64,000 bases of DNA from Blepharisma japonicum (Eukaryota > Ciliophora > Heterotrichea > Heterotrichida > Blepharismidae). Location of the stretch: contig CATKHK010000056.1 of NCBI GenBank assembly GCA_949751835.1, positions 62,001 through 126,000 on the forward strand. The letters are read 5' to 3'. The notes under the pieces are model-generated. The model ran no database searches. It saw only the letters and a list, made by a program, of their open reading frames with translations, and had not been told where the DNA came from. Position numbers and translations under genes: made by a program. Shown here piece by piece: positions 58,212-64,000 of the stretch (positions are counted from its first letter, which is position 1; each line of letters opens with the position of its first letter).

Positions 58212-61200
58212 ATGTTATCAGACAATCCAGCAGAATTTTTTGAAGATGCTAAAAAACTCAATTTCCAAGAAAACTTACTCAATAAATGAAAATTGCATAT
58301 ATTTAAATTATTCGGAAAAGTTTTCAAGTCAGAATATAGCAAAGGTTATAGGATGAAAACTCAGTTATCAATCGAAATTTTTGTGAATACTTTTTTAACA
58401 TTTCAAATGATAGCATTAGCTTGATATCCAGATATGGATATTTCAGGATGAAATCGCTATACGAGTTTTTGAAAATTCGTAAGTTTTTTTAACCTTATTA
58501 ATGCTTGCAGCTATTTTGGTATTATGGAATTATGCTTTTATATTATTGTTTCCATTTTAACGCTTTGCTTTGGAGCAATGCTAGTAGTGCTTTTAATTGA
58601 ATTTGCAAAACTTAATACCCCAAAGTTACTTGTTAAAATATTTAGGTTATTATTTTTAGTTTTGACTACAGTGCTATACGTGCCTTCATTGGTAGAACTT
58701 TCTATGGTGTTTAAATATTCAACTTTTAACTACAATAAAACTTGCGAATTGCCTGAAAGTGATGACCCTTCTTTGTTTAATTATGGAGTCTTTGGAACAT
58801 TGGCCAGCCCGATTTTGATTATTTTCCTAGTTCTTATGGCTTTTTTTAGAGAATTATTCACTGCTAACACTTGTCATAGTCATTGAAGAAAAATTTTGAC
58901 TGTAAGAGCGCACTCTTCAGTGGACTTAAAGCTTCTAATTTTCAAAACAGTAATATGTTTATCTTATGTTTCTTTTGGAAATTCAGACACTATAAGATAT
59001 CGAGTTACTTTCATGATAGCTTCCTTTTGAATATTTCTAGAATTTTTAAGGAAATTGCCTTATTATAGCAAGTTTGAAAACTGTATGCAATCCTGCGGAA
59101 TATTTTCAGTGTCCTTTTCATTATTTGCAGTTATGATTGGCCAAGCAATGGATAACGCAGGTGTTACATTTATGCTGAATTTTTTTATGCAGCCTATTAG
59201 CCTTGCAATTATCAGCAGATTTGTAATCTCAAAAATTGTCAATAAAAAATATGATACAATAAATGATAGTAATCAATATGAATTTGAAAGATCCATAAGA
59301 CATTTACTCTGCAATAAAAATTTAGAAGATAAAGCACAAGTAGTTAATTATTTTTCAGACTGCTACACAAATAAAACAATGATAAAAGACAAATTAATTG
59401 TTATTTGGGAAGTCAATTATTGCTTATTTTCTATGAAAAACCAAAAATTAGCAAGAATAAAACTGACGAAAAATAAATCAATAGTGCCTACTTTGGAAGG
59501 GACTATTCAGGAATTAAGAGCAATCAAGATTATTGATAAAAGGGATCATTCATCTACTGATTCTCTTTACATAGAATACTTGGAAAAACTTAAAAAAACT
59601 AAAACTCATGATTTTGAAGTCTGCTGTACACTCTTGGATTTAGGATCTGAGTTGTCGGCTAATATTCCTCAATATAAAAAAATCCACCTTTTTGCAATCA
59701 AATGCTGTAGACTCTTATCAGAGCTAAAAGAGTTTTATGGCCAGCTAATAGCAAAACATAGACAATTAGAGCTTTATGATCTTTATATCACTTTTTTGCA
59801 AAATATCTTAGGCGAATTTGATCAGGCGAGTAGCATGAACAGACTTAAAGCAAGCATAAACCATCAATTAACCTTTGCAACAATTTATGATTCAAATATT
59901 TCTTCTTTAGAAGACAGTGGCATTGTACTTGTATCAGCTAATGAAAAAATTTTTGGCACGATTGCATATATTAATAATAAAGCTTCTCAATTGTTGAAAG
60001 GAACTATTTCTGATTTGGTAGGGACTGATTTGCATGATTATATACCTAATATGTTTGCAATCAATCATTGTTTTATTATGAAACAATTTTATATCGAATA
60101 TGTAGATAAAGAAGTTGCTCATCAAGGGCTGTATTTTATCCAAAACTCTCTTGGATACTTGGTAGAATGCAGATTTCGCATAATATTATCAGCTTTTCAT
60201 AATAATGCTTACTTTTTAGTATCTCTAAGTCCAATAGCTACAACTAGGCAACTCGCCCTCATATCAGAAGAAGGAGTTATACAAAATTACACAGAGCTTT
60301 TCTCTTACCATATAGGAGCATCTACAAATAACATTAAAAATTTTTGCATTTCAGATTTTATCCCTCATTTAGACATATTAGAAATGAACCCATTTGAGCC
60401 TGTAATTATTAAGAAAAATGAGAAAAATCTAGCTATAGTTCATGCAGTAAAAGAATTAAGAACAAAAATAATTCATATGATCCTGATTATTCATGATGAA
60501 AAAGAAATTAATCTGTGGAAAGCAGGGAAAGATTCAAGCCAAATTGAATATTTTAAAAAAATACAATTATCCAAAAACGAAGTGGAAAAAATTACTCAAA
60601 GCACAACAACAGATTTCTTGGATACCAAGAACCAGGAATTTATACCTTTAATATCGACAAACCAAGAAAAACAAGAAGATATAAATATGCTTATTGATGA
60701 AAAGCCTAGCAAGAAATATAATTATTCAGATAACACTGAAGAAAAACCTTCAAATGTAAAAGATACTAGTGCAAAAATCTCTAAAACAAGTAATTTTAAT
60801 TTAGCTGTAACTGATAAGCACATCGAAGGACTCTCAAAGAAACTCAAAATTTTCCAAAAAATCCTTCTTTTAAGTGTAATAATTACATAGATATTAGCGG
60901 CCATTGGTACAAATATAGCAGTTCTTGTGTATATTTATCAAGTTACCACCCATTCAAGCAATCTAGACGTATTTTCTCATTTTGGAAATTTAATGTTCCA
61001 TCTCGTAAATTCAGCTGACTTAGCAAGATCTATTGATTCAGAAAAAAGGTCAAATATATATAACCTTACAAGAGATCTCGGCTATTTCACATATACGCTT
61101 AATGAGCTAAAAAACTTAAGAGAATATATCTTATCTGACTACAATGACTGAAGCTATTGCTCCAGTTCTTCAATAGTAACAGATAACGTGATTCCTGTCT

Positions 61201-62432
61201 GAATTTTTGAACCTTCACCTCATATAGAAAAATTCAATTTTTATGATGAAGTTGGAATATTTATAAAGCATGGAGAAAATTTGGTTAACATGATTAGTCA
61301 AAATAAGACCTATTCAAATGCTGATGTAAGGTTTTTTGGCTTAAATAGCTTTGGATATACATTTGAATTTACTCACGGAGCAATGTCTGGGTTGGTGGAT
61401 TGCGAAGTTAATAGGGTAAAAGAAACTGATAAAAAGATTACAGCTTTAATATTTGTAGGAATTGGTTTTTTAGCTATTTCTACAGGAATTTTAATTGGAT
61501 ACTCAATTTTAATGACAAAAAACAATGATAATTTTTGGAATTTTGTTAAACAATCATCACAGATTTCCTATTTTTATTTAAGAGAGAGATGCCTTGAAAG
61601 ATTATTGGAAGTTCATGGTGTTGATTATTCCAAAAATAATAATATCGAGCATCATTATCCCAAAATAAAAAATAACCTTAGAAAAATACGTTCAAAACTC
61701 CATAAAAAATATATTTGAAGACTTTTCATATTTTTAGCTATAGCCTCATGCTACTATTTCACTCTTAAATTTTCACTCTATAACCAATGCGAAATTTTTT
61801 TAATAAATCGCCCTAAGCTCCTATTAAATTTATTAGCAAGAAGAATGCTCTTATCACGTATGAGTGTCTTTGCAAGAGATCTTGGCACATCAAGCTATTT
61901 GAGATGGATTCCAACTTCATATGGAGTTGCATCTTCAAAGCTAGAATTCGCCACAAGCAGTGAAAAGTTTAGGATTTCAAATTCTGAATTAAGAAACAAA
62001 GATTTTTTAAAATTAGTATCAGATGATTTGAAAATCCGATGGTTTGAAGAATTGAGTTCTAATGATAATTATTTACATTTCGGGACTTATGTTGCTGCTA
62101 ATATTATATATATAGAAGCTAAATATATTTCAGTTACTCCTGCTAATATAGGGACTGTACTTGCATATTCAAATTATATAGGAAATGAAACAGCACTTCA
62201 AGATACTTTTGGGATTAATTATGATATTGTAGATCAAGATTCAAAAGACACCATAAAGAGAGAACTGAATAAACTTATTTATGTGACTGTTATATTTTCT
62301 TCAGCATTGATTTTGCTTTATATATTTTTTTATCTTCCTTTTATTTATTCTGAAAAATCTTCATTGTCAAAGCTGAAATTATTAATGTCAATTATAAAAA
62401 ATTCAGGTGATTTGGTCTCTGAAAAGCTGTAA
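58212..62432 (+). CDS. TmcB/TmcC-like multi-pass membrane PAS protein, copy 6
   Basis: A 1,401-aa protein with one 15-nt intron (60876-60890). The start MLSDNPAEFFEDAKKL follows ATATAATAAAA and aligns with copy 5. At the W sites where copy 5 has TGG (SWYPD, SFWDF), this gene has TGA (58422-58424 and 58470-58472). Membrane bundle about 50-350, repeat region from about 358 (FERSIRHLLCNK), PAS about 565-690 (GIVLVSANEKIFGTIAYINN). The second PAS-like part has ALISEEGVIQNYTELFSYHIG. Between PAS and the next helix (about 885) is a polar linker of about 90 residues. The outside loop has LSDYNDWSYCSSSS and the last helices have KLIYVTVIFSSALILLYIFFY. Likely the most recent duplicate with copy 5. Confidence 0.8.
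60876..60890 (+). other. 15-nt intron, Tmc-like copy 6
   Basis: GTAATAATTACATAG between ILLLS and ILAAIG, phase 0. Retention gives an in-frame TAG. Position shared with copies 4 and 5. Confidence 0.85.
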
Positions 62433-63419
62433 CTTTAATATATTAGCATATATATTTTAATTAACTAAATGTGCTTTCAACGGTATTAATTTTTCTTTTT
62501 AAGTTAAAAGATAAATTTCCATTTTAAATGTATTCAGCATTTGCGAAGTTTATCTAATTTATGATATGATTATATGTGATTCTTTAAATTAAAAATTTGA
62601 TTAGCAATAGCATAATTTAATCTAATTTAAAAACTCCCTTTAAATCTTGGTATCAAAAATTAGAGATTATAAGAAAATATTTTTTACGCAAATTTATTTA
62701 TATTAAACAAATAAAAAATAAAATGACTAATTAAAACCCCATAATCAAATTTATTTATGTCTTAAAATGCTAAACATATATATTGCTTTATTTCTAAGGT
62801 AGATAGTTTTGATCTTGGCTATATGAAAATAGTTAGATACAAACCTTCCAAAATAATACGGTAGCTGAACTCTTTGCCAGCATCGCAGACTACTGCTATC
62901 AGATCTTTTAATCATTGACTGAATAATGGTCATCTCTCATAAGCATCCTGCAGATTACTCAAATATTGTTTACTTATTATAAGATCAATTCCCAAGGTCT
63001 GTGCTCCACTTTAGTTGTTTATCTATTAGGGCTGGATAATTCTACTGAGAACCAACTTATGTATAAAATCACAGAAAAAGGAATGGCTTTTGTAGAGAAA
63101 CAATTCCAAACAGCACATTTATTGTCGGTCCATACATGAAATTCTCTTCTTTCATAATTATTTTGCTATTTCTTTTGTAAGTATTTCTTCTGAATTTGTT
63201 ATAAAAATTAATTTCTGTTATAGATTCCTTTTAAAACAGAGCATTCAAAAAATAAATTAAGCAGATCAAATCCCTATATTAATTTAATACTTCTATGAAA
63301 GAAATGGTAGGCATAAAGTTTCATTAACAGTAAACTTAAATAATATCATGCAAGATAGAAATTCTTTAGCAGAAAATCATTGAAAAAAAAAAGTTTCCAT
63401 GTTAATGTTATAATAATAA
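62433..63419. other. Intergenic between Tmc-like copies 6 and 7, with possible gene debris
   Basis: 987 bases. About 62800-63160 is less AT-rich than the flanks and holds an open plus-strand stretch (62927-63157, 77 codons, reading TGA as Trp). It contains GLDNSTENQLMYKITEKG and FVEKQFQTAHLLSVHTWNSL, with no ATG at its start. An upstream piece in another frame reads GYMKIVRYKPSKIIR before a TAG. A broken gene is possible; the family is not recognised. The remainder is AT-rich and holds the copy 7 promoter, including an A10 run about 30 nt before its start. Confidence 0.35.
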
Positions 63420-64000
63420 ATGCTTTTAGAATTGCATGAAAAATTTTTTGAAGGTACAGAAATCAACAATCTACAACCAAAACAATCTTCTTTTGAAAAA
63501 CAAAAAATTCTAATATTCAAATTATTTGGAAAGATTTTTCAGTCAAAATATAATAGTGGCTATAAGATAAGATCTCAGCTATTAATTGAAGCTTTATTTA
63601 ATTTCACAATAACCCTTCAAATGATGAGCCTAACTTGGTATCCAGACATGGAAATTTCAGACTGAAATCGTTATATAGCCTTCTGAGACATCATAAGCTA
63701 TTTTAACCTTAACAACTTTTGCGGGACTTTTGAAGCTACGGTATATTGCTTCCATGGAGTAAATTCCATATTGTCCCTTTGTGGAGGTTTGCTGTTGTTA
63801 ATGTTTATCTCTAATTATCTGAACCTAAAATTTCCTCAAATTTTGGTACAAATTTTGAAGAATTTATTATCGGCTTCGGTGACGCTGTTATATATACCTT
63901 CTTTAATAGAACTTTCGATGGTTTTCAAATATTCAACATTTAACTATGATAAAATTTTTGAATTTTCAGGGAAAAAAAATTCAGATTTGCTTAATTATGG
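63420..64000 (+). CDS. TmcB/TmcC-like multi-pass membrane PAS protein, copy 7, cut by the window end
   Basis: The first 193 codons only. The start MLLELHEKFFEGTEINNL is followed by FEKQKILIFKLFGKIFQSKY, almost the same as copy 4. The conserved TLQMMSLTWYPDMEISDW has TGG at the first W and TGA at the second (63663-63665). Further on, LSASVTLLYIPSLIELSMVFKYSTFNYDK matches copies 4-6 closely. At least four membrane helices begin in this part. The PAS region and outside loop lie beyond the window. It continues the same-direction run of copies 5 and 6, with a 987-nt gap. Confidence 0.8.

Noticed and set aside
53400-58475. UGA as cysteine (Euplotes-type code).
   Set aside because: Aligned paralogues have TGG at these sites, not TGC or TGT.
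62751-62933. Minus-strand 60-aa open frame.
   Set aside because: It lies opposite the better plus-strand debris and shows no domain-like features.
33637-64000. Under the standard code the right half looks like dozens of small genes or decaying pseudogenes.
   Set aside because: All pieces of each gene lie in one frame, the breaks are TGA (or a 15-nt intron), and paralogues carry TGG at the same sites. They are intact genes in a UGA=Trp code.
1-64000. tRNA, rRNA, CRISPR arrays, telomere repeats (CCCTAACA type) and transposase genes.
   Set aside because: I looked for GC-richer cloverleaf-like stretches, regular repeats and telomere units and saw none. A covariance-model scan would be needed to exclude small RNAs.

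Overview
The window looks like part of the macronuclear genome of a heterotrich ciliate, most likely Blepharisma or a close relative. The DNA is very AT-rich. All confident genes end in TAA or TAG. TGA occurs inside many reading frames at sites where paralogues have TGG, so UGA reads as tryptophan. Seven introns were found and every one is exactly 15 nt. Known heterotrich biology fits this: Blepharisma has UGA=Trp with 15-16 nt introns, while Stentor shares the tiny introns but keeps the standard code. The species call is inference.

Layout. Region 1-10.2 kb: a partial coiled-coil gene (-), a SAM methyltransferase (-), a mitochondrial-type LpxB homologue (+), a coiled-coil protein (-), a small helical protein (-), an ArfGAP (+), a membrane J-domain protein (-), a small membrane protein (+) and a CFAP97-family ciliary protein with one 15-nt intron (+). 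Region 10.2-18.6 kb: three tandem minus-strand paralogues of about 850-940 aa. Each is a type II membrane protein with a DUF229 (alkaline phosphatase/sulfatase superfamily) ectodomain and a C-terminal Cys module resembling the C-terminus of MGAT5. Region 19-25.5 kb: a divergent pair of paralogues of an unrecognised family around a 1.76 kb AT-rich spacer, then two unrecognised proteins. Region 25.7-33.6 kb: a very compact block with a tubulin tyrosine ligase-like enzyme (+), a JTB-like membrane protein (-), a double p25-alpha/TPPP-like protein (-), the ESCRT-III subunit CHMP1 (-) and an EF-hand coiled-coil protein (+). Intergenic gaps there can be only 3-36 nt. Region 33.6-64 kb: six complete genes and one partial gene of one family of about 1,400-aa multi-pass membrane proteins with a PAS region, of the TmcB/TmcC (tiny macrocysts) type, on both strands.

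Themes. Several genes suit a large ciliated cell: CFAP97, TTLL, p25-alpha and EF-hand/coiled-coil proteins (cilia and microtubules), ArfGAP and CHMP1 (membrane traffic). The DUF229 and Tmc arrays are lineage-specific expansions of surface or lumenal proteins. The Tmc array is the best candidate for a little-described sensory system: the paralogues share an extracellular loop with a D-x-x-W-x-Y-C signature whose Trp is TGA in all six complete copies.

Limits: all joins across TGA and across introns were made by eye, with no alignment or database search. Family names rest on motif recall.
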